A stretch of DNA of 64,000 nt from Myxococcales bacterium (GCA_021806645.1 JAJZQX010000008.1:124001-188000), one strand, 5' to 3'. Numbered from the stretch's first letter, positions 8,830-17,647 are shown. Notes: generated by a model not told the origin, from the sequence alone. Made by a program: numbers and translations.

Positions 8830-10149
8830 ATGGCACGGGTCCTGGTGGTCGACGACGAGCCGAAGCTCGGCAAGCTCACCGCCGAGATGCTGGAGCTCGA
8901 CGCCCACGAGGTGGTGCGAGCCGGGAGTGGCCGGCAAGCGCTCGTCGAGCTGGCCGCCCGGCCGTGGGATGTGGTCATCACCGACCTGCGCATGCCCGAG
9001 GTGGATGGCCTCGCCGTGCTGGGGGCGGCCCGGGCGCTCCCACGCCCGCCCGAGGTGGTCCTGATGACGGCCTACGCCACCGCCGAGAGCGCGGTGGCGG
9101 CCATGAAGGCCGGCGCCGCCGACTACCTCACCAAGCCGTTCTCGATGGACGAGCTGAGGATGCGGGTGCAGCGCCTGGCGGCCCAGCGCTCCACCGAGGC
9201 GAAGAGCGCCCGGCTGCTGGCGCGCCTGACGCCGGACCTGGTGGCGGAGAGCGCGGCCATGAAGGCCGCCCTGGCGATGGCGCGCCAGGTGGCGGCCACC
9301 GACGCGACCGTGCTCCTCCTCGGCGAGAGCGGGACCGGCAAGAGCCAGCTGGCGCGCTTCATCCACTACCAGGGGAAGCGCGGCGGCGCGCCGCTCGTCG
9401 AGGTCCACTGCGCCGCGCTCCCGGAGACCCTGCTCGAGGGCGAGCTGTTCGGGCACGAGCGGGGGGCGTTCACCGGCGCCAGCCAGCGCAAGGCCGGCCA
9501 CCTCGAGGCGGCCGACGGCGGGACGCTCTTCCTCGACGAGATCGGCGAGATCACGCCGGCGACGCAGGTGAAGCTCCTGCGGTTCCTGCAGGAGCGGACC
9601 TTCGTGCCGCTCGGCGCCACCGTGGCCAGCCGCGTGGACGTGCGGGTCATCTCGGCCACCAACCGGGACCTCGAAGAGGCGGTCCGGGGCGGCGCCTTCC
9701 GGGAGGACTTCTTCTACCGGCTCAACGTCTTCGCCATCCGCGTGCCGTCGCTCCGCGACCGCCAGGACGACGTGCTGCCGCTGGCCGACCGGTTCCTGGC
9801 GGCCAGGGGCCTGCCCCCGGCCAAGCTCGGCGCCGGCGCGCGCGAGCGGCTGCTCGGGCGGGCCTGGCCTGGCAACGTGCGCGAGCTCGAGAACGCCCTG
9901 GAGCGGGCCCTCATCCTGGCGGGCGAGGCGGAGATCGCGCCGGAGCACCTCGGCCCCAGCGGCGCGTCGACCCCGCCTGGACGGCACGCCGCCGAGCTGG
10001 TCGGAGAGGGCTTCAGCCTGGATGGCTTCGAGGCCGAGCTGATCCAGGCCGCGCTGGAGCGCGCCGGAGGCAACAAGACCGAGGCGGCCAGGCTGCTCGG
10101 CGTCACCCGGCGGCGGCTCTACTCCCTGCTGGCGAGCTTGACGCCTTAG
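8830..10149 (+). CDS. Sigma54-dependent response regulator of the metal-protein operon
   Basis: 439 residues: receiver with D8/D9 and phospho-acceptor D52 (VVITDLRMPE), AAA+ domain with Walker A GESGTGK near 164, intact GAFTGA loop near 212 and Walker B FLDEIGE, then a Fis-type helix-turn-helix (GGNKTEAARLLGVTRRRLYSLL). As the last gene of an operon that begins with a sigma54 promoter, it probably activates its own operon and the divergent one through the inverted repeat at 4766-4790. It also has TAGGAT six bases before its ATG and no Shine-Dalgarno, so a separate basal leaderless transcript is possible. Its 3' end overlaps the converging thioredoxin gene by 4 bases. Confidence 0.94.
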   Translation: MARVLVVDDEPKLGKLTAEMLELDAHEVVRAGSGRQALVELAARPWDVVITDLRMPEVDGLAVLGAARALPRPPEVVLMTAYATAESAVAAMKAGAADYLTKPFSMDELRMRVQRLAAQRSTEAKSARLLARLTPDLVAESAAMKAALAMARQVAATDATVLLLGESGTGKSQLARFIHYQGKRGGAPLVEVHCAALPETLLEGELFGHERGAFTGASQRKAGHLEAADGGTLFLDEIGEITPATQVKLLRFLQERTFVPLGATVASRVDVRVISATNRDLEEAVRGGAFREDFFYRLNVFAIRVPSLRDRQDDVLPLADRFLAARGLPPAKLGAGARERLLGRAWPGNVRELENALERALILAGEAEIAPEHLGPSGASTPPGRHAAELVGEGFSLDGFEAELIQAALERAGGNKTEAARLLGVTRRRLYSLLASLTP

Positions 10150-10694
10150 AACCAGAGCCGCGCCAGCAGGCCCCCGGTGGTGGTGTAGCCGGCCACCGAG
10201 CGCTTGATGCGCCCCTCCGCGTCGAGGAAGTAGACGGTGGGGAAGGCCTCGACGTGGAAGGCGCGCAGCGTCTCGTCGTCGCCGAGCAGCACCGGGTAGG
10301 CCACCTCATGCTCCTTCATGTAGGCCCGCACCTCGCTCACGTCGCCATAGGCGGCGGCCACCGAGACGACGCGGCCGCGGTCCCCGGCCCAGCGCGCCAC
10401 GCGCGAGAGGTTGCCCGACTGGGCGGCGCAGACCTGGCACCACGGAGCCCAGAAGGCCAGCGCCAGCGGCCGGCCGCGCAGCGACTCCAGCGTCACCGTG
10501 CCCCCGTCGAGCGTGCGGAAGGTGGCGGCCGGGCGCTCGCCGCCGCCGAGGTGGTGGCGCGTCTGGACCAGGCCGATGGCGAGCACGGCGCCGATCACCA
10601 CCAGCGCCTCGCCACCCCAGCGGAACCAGCGCCGCTCCTCCAGCCTGGCGAGCCGGGCCCGCCAGTTCCCCGGCTGGCCCTGCCGCTCCGTCAT
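10146..10694 (-). CDS. Membrane-anchored TlpA/ScsD-like thioredoxin
   Basis: 182 residues. A cytoplasmic Arg-rich tail precedes one membrane helix near residues 29-47 (ALVVIGAVLAIGLVQ), which anchors a periplasmic thioredoxin fold. The active site is WAPWCQVCAAQ, and the cis-Pro is present in EAFPTVYFLD. It should reduce or oxidise envelope disulfides or serve cytochrome maturation. The ATG overlaps the stop of the lgt-family gene (ATGA), so the two are coupled. Related TlpA/ResA proteins are alternatives; specificity cannot be assigned. Confidence 0.85.
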   Translation of the reverse strand: MTERQGQPGNWRARLARLEERRWFRWGGEALVVIGAVLAIGLVQTRHHLGGGERPAATFRTLDGGTVTLESLRGRPLALAFWAPWCQVCAAQSGNLSRVARWAGDRGRVVSVAAAYGDVSEVRAYMKEHEVAYPVLLGDDETLRAFHVEAFPTVYFLDAEGRIKRSVAGYTTTGGLLARLWF

Positions 10695-11467
10695 CGTGGC
10701 TCCCCGGGCGCCTTCCGCCGCGCCAGCCTGGCGATCCCCCATGCCATCAGCCCGAGCGCGAACCACTGCGCGAAGGTGAGCCCAAGCTGCCGCCCGTCGG
10801 CGTAGACGATGTCGCCGGGGCGCGCCCGCAGGAAGTCGAGCAGGAACCGGCCGGCCCCGTACAGGACCCCGAGGAGCGGCAGGAGCAGCCCCTTCAACTG
10901 CCCGCGCCGGCGCAGCGCGAAGAGCAGCGCCGCCAGCCCGAAGAGCAGGATGGCCTCGTAGAGCCCGAGGTCGTGGCGCGGCCCGCCGGGAAAGTCGACC
11001 GCCAGCCAGAAGTCGCTCCGCACCCCGGGGTGGTCGTGGACCGAGAAGCAGCCGAGCCGCGCGACCCCCCAGCCCGGGGCCAGCCCGAGGGCGTAGGCGT
11101 CGCCGTAGGGCCCGAAGCGGAGCCCGCGGCGCCGGAACCAGACGGCGGCGGCCAGGATGGCGCCGGCCAGCCCGCCCATCGACGAGAGCCCCTCCCAGAC
11201 CTTCAGGATCCGCATCGGGTCGGCCAGCTCCTCCGGGTGGTAGAAGACGAGATGGACGAAGTGGGCACCGATGATGCCTCCCGCCACCGCGATCACCGAG
11301 AAGTCGAGGACGACCCGCGGGTCGAGCCCCTCCCGCCGTGCGGCGCGCGCGGCCACCTGCATGCCGAGGAGGATGCCGGCGGCGGAGAGCAGCCCGAACG
11401 ACTGGAGCGTGAAGGGGCCGAGGGACAGGCTGGGGAACACGAACCAGGGTATGAGGGCGATGGTCAC
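10691..11467 (-). CDS. lgt: Lgt-family prolipoprotein diacylglyceryl transferase
   Basis: 258 residues from GTG, seven or so membrane helices. The family layout is clear (GIIGAHFVHLVFY, SSMGGLAGAI, then the signature region), but the signature GRxGNFxNxE is altered to ARLGCFSVHDHPG. The catalytic-region Arg remains and the next block is PRHDLGLYEA in place of the usual HPxQLYE. The end carries GRFLLDFLR. It should transfer diacylglycerol from phosphatidylglycerol to the lipobox Cys of lipoproteins; several lipoproteins lie in this window. Whether it is the only Lgt of the cell or a divergent paralogue cannot be told. Confidence 0.85.
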   Translation of the reverse strand: MTIALIPWFVFPSLSLGPFTLQSFGLLSAAGILLGMQVAARAARREGLDPRVVLDFSVIAVAGGIIGAHFVHLVFYHPEELADPMRILKVWEGLSSMGGLAGAILAAAVWFRRRGLRFGPYGDAYALGLAPGWGVARLGCFSVHDHPGVRSDFWLAVDFPGGPRHDLGLYEAILLFGLAALLFALRRRGQLKGLLLPLLGVLYGAGRFLLDFLRARPGDIVYADGRQLGLTFAQWFALGLMAWGIARLARRKAPGEPR

Positions 11468-11506
11468 GTCGAGGTTGTAGTGCGAATGGGCGCCCGTGTC
11501 CGGGAT

Positions 11507-12253
11507 TCATTTCGCCCAGGGAGGCTCCGCGCCCGGCGCAGCCGGTCTCCTCGGCTTCCGCAGCCGCAGGTTGAGCAGCTCGACCAGCAGCGAGAAGGCC
11601 ATCGCGAAGTAGATGTACCCCTTGTCGACGTGCTGACCGAACCCCTCGGCCACCAGCATCACGCCGATGAGGATGAGGAAGGAGAGTGCCAGCATCTTCA
11701 TGGTCGGGTGGCGCTCCACGAACTGCCCGACCGCCCCGGCGAAGACCAGCATGACGCCGACGGCCACCAGCATGGCGGCCACCATGACCGGCAGGTCGCG
11801 CGCCATGCCGACCGCGGTGATGACCGAGTCGAGCGAGAAGACGACGTCGATCACCGCCACCTGCGCGATCACCAGCCAGTAGCTCCCGCGACCCGCGCTG
11901 GCCGGCGCGTGGCCGCGGGTCTCCAGCTTGTCGTGGATCTCGAAGGTGGCCTTCCCTATGAGGAAGAGGCCGCCGCCGAGCAGGATGAGCTCGCGCCCGG
12001 AGACGGAGTGTCCCAGCACGGTGAGGATCGGCGCGGTCAGCCCCATCACGCTGGAGATGGCGAAGAGCAGCCCGAGCCGGGTGACCAGCGCCAGCGCGAG
12101 GCCGAGCCGCCGGGCGCCCGGTTGCCGGGCGGGCGGAAGCCGGCCGACCAGGATGGAGAGGAAGACGACGTTGTCGAGCCCCAGCACCACCTCCATGGCC
12201 GACAGCGTGGCCAGGGAGATCCAGGTCTCCGGTCGAGCGAGCAGTTCGAGCAC
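11507..12253 (-). CDS. TerC-family integral membrane protein
   Basis: 248 residues from GTG with GAGAGGA upstream. Seven to eight membrane helices with the family acidic motifs in helices: EVVLGLDNVVFLSIL near residue 21 and DVVFSLDSVITAVGM near 135. TerC-family proteins are linked to manganese export and tellurite resistance; the two conserved Asp-containing motifs are the metal-handling signature. It follows the unknown 438-residue gene by 13 bases on the same strand. Substrate not established. Confidence 0.88.
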   Translation of the reverse strand: MLELLARPETWISLATLSAMEVVLGLDNVVFLSILVGRLPPARQPGARRLGLALALVTRLGLLFAISSVMGLTAPILTVLGHSVSGRELILLGGGLFLIGKATFEIHDKLETRGHAPASAGRGSYWLVIAQVAVIDVVFSLDSVITAVGMARDLPVMVAAMLVAVGVMLVFAGAVGQFVERHPTMKMLALSFLILIGVMLVAEGFGQHVDKGYIYFAMAFSLLVELLNLRLRKPRRPAAPGAEPPWAK

Positions 12254-12266
12254 GGTTCGAGTCCTC

Positions 12267-13583
12267 TCAGTGGCGCGAGCGCCGGCCGCGCCGCGCCGCC
12301 AGCGCCAGCGCCTCGACGGGAACCCTGGCGGCCGCCGGGGTGCCGGTGACGCCGCTGGTCAGCGCCGACAGCAACGCCAGCATCCGGGCCCGCGCCGGCG
12401 CGGCCATGTCCGGCCAGGCCACGTCGATGGTAGCGCCCTGGGGGTGGAGCCAGCTCGGAGGCGGGACGGGCGTGAACCAGCGGCGACCGTGCGGCGAACG
12501 GTCGATCCGCTGGTGGACCGCCTTCAAGGTCCCGTTGGCGGCCACCAGCACGTAGAGCTCGTAGGCGACCGCGCCGGCGGCGCTGAAGTCGGCCGCCTCC
12601 TCGAAGCCGCGCGGCGCGATGACGGCGCGCCAGGCCACCTCGTCGCCCAGGTCGGCGTCCACCAGCGTGGCGCCCAGGTGGGTGGCGTCGGACGCAACCG
12701 GCTTGCCGAGGTACCGGCCGGTGGCCTGGCGCTGCTCGCTCCCATCGGCTTCGGCCAGACCCGCGGCGATCTTGCCGCGCACCGTTACCACCGGGGCCTC
12801 GGCCGCCTCCCGCGCCAGCACCGAGGCCAGCGCCTCCGGCCCGGCCAGCGCCTCCAGCCGCGAGGCGGCGGCGCCGACCAGCTGGCCCAGCGGCGGTCCA
12901 CCTCGCCCGGAGGCCATCTGGGCCTGGGCCCGGCGCAGCACGCGCGCCAGCTCGGCGGCGGTGGCGGGCTGGAACGGCTGCCGGGAGCCGAGCCAGGTGG
13001 CCTCGTGCTGGTGGGACGGGATGACGTCGGGCTGGCCGCGGCGCACGCCGGTCTGGACGGTCTGGAGCAGCCGCAGCTCGTCGCCCAGCCGCCGGGCCTC
13101 GCGCCGGTCGCCTTCGGCCCGGGCCAGGAGGAGCCGCCGGTCGGCCTCGGCTCCGGTGAGCCAGGCCCAGAGTTCGACCGCGGCGGCTCGGGCCGGAGAG
13201 GGGGGCGGCGCAACCTGGGCCTGCTTCAGCACCTGGCTGGCGCGTAGTCGGATGCAGGCGGCCGGCCGCGGCGCAGGCTCCGAGAGCCACGCCGCCAGCC
13301 GCTCGACCGAGGCGGCCGCCAACCCGCGCCCCAGCCGCGAGAAGGTCCGTCCCGTGGGCGTGTCGTGGGCGGGGATCGGCAGTTCGGAGGAGAGTCGCGA
13401 CGAGACCGACTCGAGCGCCGCCAGCTCGGCGGTCAGCTCCGCCCCGATCCCGGCGGTGCCCGGCGCGGTCCGGAGCGTCCCCAGCGCCACCTCGCGCTCG
13501 GTGAATCCGAGCCAGAGCCAGAGCCAGAAGTCCATCGCCTGCGCCGACGTCAGTCCCTCACCTGCCGCGCGCTCGATCCCCAT
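12267..13583 (-). CDS. Unknown 438-residue protein
   Basis: The ATG at 13583 was chosen because GGGGAG lies six bases upstream; longer in-frame extensions have no support. The chain is soluble, Ala/Arg/Leu-rich and helical for about the first 330 residues, with no signal peptide. The last 110 residues look more alpha/beta (AYELYVLVAANGTLKAVHQRI; GATIDVAWPDMAAPARARML). No catalytic motif or domain recognised. It lies directly upstream of the TerC-family gene, 13 bases apart, so the two are probably cotranscribed. Confidence 0.75.
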   Translation of the reverse strand: MGIERAAGEGLTSAQAMDFWLWLWLGFTEREVALGTLRTAPGTAGIGAELTAELAALESVSSRLSSELPIPAHDTPTGRTFSRLGRGLAAASVERLAAWLSEPAPRPAACIRLRASQVLKQAQVAPPPSPARAAAVELWAWLTGAEADRRLLLARAEGDRREARRLGDELRLLQTVQTGVRRGQPDVIPSHQHEATWLGSRQPFQPATAAELARVLRRAQAQMASGRGGPPLGQLVGAAASRLEALAGPEALASVLAREAAEAPVVTVRGKIAAGLAEADGSEQRQATGRYLGKPVASDATHLGATLVDADLGDEVAWRAVIAPRGFEEAADFSAAGAVAYELYVLVAANGTLKAVHQRIDRSPHGRRWFTPVPPPSWLHPQGATIDVAWPDMAAPARARMLALLSALTSGVTGTPAAARVPVEALALAARRGRRSRH

Positions 13584-13639
13584 ACACGCTCCCCGAGCGT
13601 GGACCCTAGGCTGGACCTCTGACAGCGAGCCCGCGCGGA

Positions 13640-13801
13640 TCAGCGCGGCGGCCGGCGGCGGCGGTAGCCGACCACCAGCAGCGCCCCGGCGACGAGCAGG
13701 ACCGGCATGAAGGCGCGGCTGACGAGGAGCCCGGGACGCCGCGCCAGTAACACGACCAGCGCGGTCAACAACAGGAGCGAGGGCCAGCCCAAGCGGAGCA
13801 T
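13640..13801 (-). CDS. Small membrane protein, two helices
   Basis: 53 residues starting MLRLGWPSLLLL, almost entirely two hydrophobic helices joined by ARRPG and ending in a basic tail RRRRPPR. The ATG at 13801 has TAGAGT five bases upstream, which fits a leaderless -10 element, and AGGTAGAG also gives a weak Shine-Dalgarno. It is divergent from the decaheme gene. No family recognised. Confidence 0.6.
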   Translation of the reverse strand: MLRLGWPSLLLLTALVVLLARRPGLLVSRAFMPVLLVAGALLVVGYRRRRPPR

Positions 13802-13851
13802 GTCGCACTCTACCTCCGTTCCAGTAGGGCTGTATGTGCACGTACGACTCG

Positions 13852-14030
13852 TGGGTGCGCACCTGACCATGGGTGTACTGACCCACGGGGTGGGTGCGTC
13901 AAATGAGCCAAGAAGTCCCGGATGTGTTGAGCCCCGTGAGGAACAGCATTCGCTTAGTGGCGTGGGTGTTCAATCCGCCCCGCTACTGGTTTCGGCATGC
14001 ATCGTGCTGAGGAGGCAGACGCCTCACCCA
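13852..14030 (+). repeat. Repeated TGGGTG motif upstream of the decaheme gene
   Basis: TGGGTG occurs on the plus strand at 13852, 13870, 13891 and 13963 and once inverted at 14025. Two copies share the longer core GTGGGTGCG (13851 and 13890). Four same-strand copies within 117 bases is far more than this base composition predicts. They may be operator sites for the decaheme gene or for the divergent small membrane protein. Confidence 0.4.
13993..14008 (+). promoter_or_regulatory. Possible sigma54-type promoter for the decaheme gene
   Basis: CGGCATGCATCGTGCT keeps GG and GC ten bases apart but departs from the consensus at three defined bases. The predicted start near 14019 gives a 40-base leader with AGGGAG before the ATG at 14059. 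Confidence 0.4.
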
Positions 14031-14058
14031 CCCGGTTGAACGACTCAGGGAGAACCAA

Positions 14059-16641
14059 ATGAGGATGACCGCTTTCCAGGGACGCACGGCGCTGATGGCC
14101 GCGTCCCTCGCATTCCTGCTCGCCGCCTGTTCTGGCTCGACCGGCCCCGCCGGCGCCAATGGCTCCAACGGCACGAACGGGACCGACGGCACCAACGGCA
14201 CCAACGGCACCAACGGCACTCCCGGCGTGTCGGCCAGCAGCACGGGCCTCAAGGTGACGGTCACCGGGGTCACGCTCGCCGCCGGCGTCCCGACGGTCGC
14301 CTTCACCCTGTCCGACGACCGCGGTTACCCCGTCGACGTCGCCGGCAAGTACTCCTACAACGCCGCCATGGTGACCCGCTTCGCCGCCGCCAAGGTGACG
14401 GTCGACGCCAACGGCAACGTCCTCCCCTACACGGTCCTGACCGGCACGGCGACGTCGCCCGGCGCGGTCACCGCCACGCCCACCGAGGTCGGTTCCGGCG
14501 CCGGCACGTACACCTACACCTTCCCCTCGTCCGTCGTCGTCGACGCCGCCAGCACCGACACGCACGTCATCTGGATCCAGGCGAGCCGTCAGACCAACCT
14601 GAGCCTCGCCACCGACCCCAAGACCTTCACGGCGGTCAACCAGGACTACAGCTGGATTCCGTCCGGCACAGGCACGGTGGTGACGCGGCAGATCGTCAAG
14701 ACCGACGCCTGCTCCGCCTGCCACGCCGGCTTCTTGACGGAGGGGACCATCTCGAACGTCGGCATTCACGGCGGCACCCGCGTCAACGCCCAGTTCTGCA
14801 ACGTCTGCCACAACCCGGCGCGCGCCTCCAACCCCGCGGCCAACTCGGCGGTCTTCGTCCACCGGATCCACAACGCGGACAGCCTGCAGTCGTTCACCAG
14901 CGGCAACAGGCTGGTGGGAAGCCAGGCCGACCCGTCGGCCAGGAATGGCTACCGCAGCTGCACGACCACCTCGCCCTGTGTCTGCACCGTGGCGCTCCCC
15001 TGCACCAACAGGTTCCACGACATCGCCGCCACCTACCCGCAGGACCCGCGCCGGTGCGACACCTGCCACGGCGGCGCGCTCCAGGGTGGCCAGGCCACGT
15101 CCCGCCCGAACCGGGCGGCCTGCGGTTCCTGCCATGACTACGTGGCCTTCGACGGCAGCGCCACGCCGACCTGCACCGACCCGGTGACCACCGACGCCAG
15201 CGGGATCCCGGTGCCGTGCAAGCACGTCGGGGGCGTTCAGGCCAACGACACCCTCTGCGCCGGCTGCCACTCGCCGACCGACATCGCCGGCTACCACGTC
15301 CCCGTAGCGCCGCTGGACCCGTGCAACACCTTCTCCTTCGCCGCCGACAACACGGCCTGCCTGGCCACCGGCGCCACCCGCCCCACCCCCTACACCAACG
15401 CCGGCGCCGTGCCCGCAGGCGGCATGCTCCCCGCCGGCGCCCACAGGATCACGACCGTCGTCGGCAACGTGCTGGTGGCGGGCAACGGCAACCCGTCCAT
15501 CCAGTTCAAGCTGCAGCAGGACGGGGCCGACGTGGTCTTCAACGACCCCGCCACCGCCACCGAGATGATGACCGGCTACATCGGGGCGCCCACCGCCTTC
15601 TTCGCCTTCTCGGTTCCCCAGGACGGCATCGCCGCCCCGGCCGACTTCAACGCGAGCGGCAGCGGGTACCTGAAGCGGCTCTGGAACGGCACCAGCTCCG
15701 GGGCCTCCGCCGGCACGCTCATCGGTCCCGACGCCGGCGGCTTCTACACCGCGACGCTGACCGGCATCTTCGTGCCGGCCACCGGCAGCATGGTGACGGG
15801 CGGCATCGGGTACGCATACAACCTCAGCACCTCCGCCGCCGCCACCTCCCAGCCGCTGACGCAGATCGACCTGGCGGCCTACCCGTATGACGCCGCCACC
15901 AGGGTCGGCGGGCTCGTCGTGGCCCTCCCCAACGTCTGGAAGGTGGCGACCGGCTACACCGGCCGTCGCGCCATCGTGGACAACGCCAAGTGCCAGTCCT
16001 GCCACGTCCAGCTCGGCTCCCAGCCGACCTTCCACGCCGGGCAGCGGAACGACGGCCCGACCTGCTCCTTCTGCCACACCACCAACCAGTCCAGCAGCGG
16101 CTGGGCGGCCAACGCGAAGGACGCCTTCCACTCCCTGCACGCCGGACGCGTCCGCACCACGCCGTTCATGTGGCACGCGGTGTCGGCGACCGACAGCTTC
16201 GCCGACGTGGAGTTCCCCAGCCGGCTCAACAACTGCCTGGCCTGTCACGTCGACGGGACGTACGACTTCAGCGCGCCGGCCAGCGCGGCGGCCATGGACA
16301 GCATGCTCTGGACCACCTCGGCCTCCGGCAACCTGATGGCGACCACGGTCTCCACGTCGCCGTACGTGGCGGCCCAGGATTACGGCCTCGGGTTCGCCTA
16401 CAACGCGGCCACCAACACCGAACGTGCGGCGGCGGGCACCACCCTGGTGACCTCGCCGATCACGGCGGCCTGCATCGCCTGCCACGACAGCAACGCCGCC
16501 TTCTCGCACATGGACCTCAACGGCGGCTCGTTCTACGTGCCGCGCAGCACCGTGGCGACTGGTCTCCTCGCGGTCGGTGAGTCCTGCATGGTCTGCCACG
16601 GCACCGGCGCCGTCGCCGACATCAAGGTGGTCCACCAGTAG
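14059..16641 (+). CDS. Decaheme c-type cytochrome lipoprotein, OmcA/MtrC-like
   Basis: 860 residues. A lipoprotein signal with lipobox LLAAC (C24) is followed by a collagen-like spacer of Gly-Thr-Asn triplets (about residues 35-54). Ten CXXCH heme sites are present: CSACH, CNVCH, CDTCH, CGSCH, CAGCH, CQSCH, CSFCH, CLACH, CIACH, CMVCH, split into two five-heme groups by beta-rich domains, as in the OmcA/MtrC family of outer-membrane extracellular electron conduits. It should carry electrons to metals or other acceptors at the cell surface. Unlike the Shewanella cluster, no MtrA or MtrB partner lies next to it. The start follows AGGGAGAACCAA. Confidence 0.93.
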   Translation: MRMTAFQGRTALMAASLAFLLAACSGSTGPAGANGSNGTNGTDGTNGTNGTNGTPGVSASSTGLKVTVTGVTLAAGVPTVAFTLSDDRGYPVDVAGKYSYNAAMVTRFAAAKVTVDANGNVLPYTVLTGTATSPGAVTATPTEVGSGAGTYTYTFPSSVVVDAASTDTHVIWIQASRQTNLSLATDPKTFTAVNQDYSWIPSGTGTVVTRQIVKTDACSACHAGFLTEGTISNVGIHGGTRVNAQFCNVCHNPARASNPAANSAVFVHRIHNADSLQSFTSGNRLVGSQADPSARNGYRSCTTTSPCVCTVALPCTNRFHDIAATYPQDPRRCDTCHGGALQGGQATSRPNRAACGSCHDYVAFDGSATPTCTDPVTTDASGIPVPCKHVGGVQANDTLCAGCHSPTDIAGYHVPVAPLDPCNTFSFAADNTACLATGATRPTPYTNAGAVPAGGMLPAGAHRITTVVGNVLVAGNGNPSIQFKLQQDGADVVFNDPATATEMMTGYIGAPTAFFAFSVPQDGIAAPADFNASGSGYLKRLWNGTSSGASAGTLIGPDAGGFYTATLTGIFVPATGSMVTGGIGYAYNLSTSAAATSQPLTQIDLAAYPYDAATRVGGLVVALPNVWKVATGYTGRRAIVDNAKCQSCHVQLGSQPTFHAGQRNDGPTCSFCHTTNQSSSGWAANAKDAFHSLHAGRVRTTPFMWHAVSATDSFADVEFPSRLNNCLACHVDGTYDFSAPASAAAMDSMLWTTSASGNLMATTVSTSPYVAAQDYGLGFAYNAATNTERAAAGTTLVTSPITAACIACHDSNAAFSHMDLNGGSFYVPRSTVATGLLAVGESCMVCHGTGAVADIKVVHQ

Positions 16642-16653
16642 CAGGGGCCTGAT

Positions 16654-16677
16654 GCCGGGACCCTCCGTGGTCCCGGC
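16654..16677 (+). terminator. Hairpin just after the decaheme gene
   Basis: GCCGGGACC and GGTCCCGGC form a perfect 9-base stem with a 6-base loop, 13 bases after the stop. No T-run follows; the second hairpin downstream supplies it. Confidence 0.4.
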
Positions 16678-16689
16678 CAGGAGTGAGGG

Positions 16690-16717
16690 AAGGGCGGGCC
16701 TCCGGGCTCGCCCTTTT
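16690..16717 (+). terminator. Intrinsic terminator of the decaheme gene
   Basis: AAGGGCGGGCC pairs with GGGCTCGCCCTT as an 11-12 base GC-rich stem with one G-U pair and a tight loop, then TTTT. Confidence 0.8.
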
Positions 16718-16784
16718 CCTATTGGAGGGTGCGCGAGCGGTTCCTGGAGCGGGTCTTCGTCCACGCCGCGAGGGCGGCCAGCCG

Positions 16785-17540
16785 CTAGCGACCAGCCGCC
16801 GACCCGAGGCAGGCCGGGCGGTCGCGGTAGCGCCGCTCGAACGGCACGTAGACCATGCAACTGCGCGCGGGGCCGTCGCCGATGCAGACCTCCTGGCAGG
16901 TCCGGTAGCGCGTCCTGTGGCGGCGCCGCCGGGTCCGGCCCGTCGCGGTGTCCACCAGCCGGTCATGAGGTGGCTTCCCCCGCAGGTCCTTCTCGCCGGC
17001 CGAGTGGAGGCTGGTGACGATCTCGGGCGGGACGCCCCCCGCCCAGATCCCACGCTTAGCCGACTGGGCCTCGCGCTGCAGGGCCAGCAGCGCCGGGTCG
17101 GGACGGACCTCGATGGCGTAGACCATGGCGTGGCCGGCCCGGACCACGGCCGCCGCGGCGTCGGGGCAGGCCACCAGGGGCCGCCCATAGCCGTCCCGCT
17201 TCCCCTTGGTGGCGCAGTTCCAGACCGAGCCGGCCAGCAGCGTGGCCGTCGACGTGGCGATGGCCTGCAGCGCCACCGGTCCCATGGCGCCGATCCGGTG
17301 GACCGGACCGAAGGCCTCGAGCGCGTTGTATCCCGTGAGCCGCGTGCCGAAGCCCCGGAGCGGACCCGATTCGACCGCGAAGGAGTCGCCATCGGTCCAG
17401 CGCACCTCGGTCGGCTGGCCGTCGAGCAGGACGCGGCCAGCGGCGCCATGGCGCCTGGCGCCGGCCAGCGCCCTGGGCGGCGCCAGGCCGCAGAGGGCGG
17501 CGAGCAAGACGACGGCGGGGAGGCGGTTCGCGGGGGTCAT
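16785..17540 (-). CDS. Exported staphylococcal-nuclease-like protein
   Basis: 251 residues with a signal peptide (LPAVVLLAALCGLAPPRALA). The SNase/thermonuclease fold is seen as VRWTDGDSFAV, GTRLTGYNALEAFGPVHR, KRDGYGRPLVAC and AKRGIWAGG. A Cys-rich basic tail follows (RYRTCQEVCIGDGPARSC). The classic catalytic pair Arg/Glu is not obvious: the position usually RLxGIDAPE reads RLTGYNALE, so the Asp is changed to Asn. It may bind nucleic acid or act weakly. Stands alone, divergent from the AgmX-like gene. Confidence 0.75.
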   Translation of the reverse strand: MTPANRLPAVVLLAALCGLAPPRALAGARRHGAAGRVLLDGQPTEVRWTDGDSFAVESGPLRGFGTRLTGYNALEAFGPVHRIGAMGPVALQAIATSTATLLAGSVWNCATKGKRDGYGRPLVACPDAAAAVVRAGHAMVYAIEVRPDPALLALQREAQSAKRGIWAGGVPPEIVTSLHSAGEKDLRGKPPHDRLVDTATGRTRRRRHRTRYRTCQEVCIGDGPARSCMVYVPFERRYRDRPACLGSAAGR

Positions 17541-17647
17541 CGCGCCACGGTACTCGGTGGGACGGACCTCCCGCCGGGTCGCCGGGTCGGGTGGTCGAGG
17601 GACGCAGGAAAGGTCGTGATTTCTTGCACAGGCGAGGAGCGCAACAG

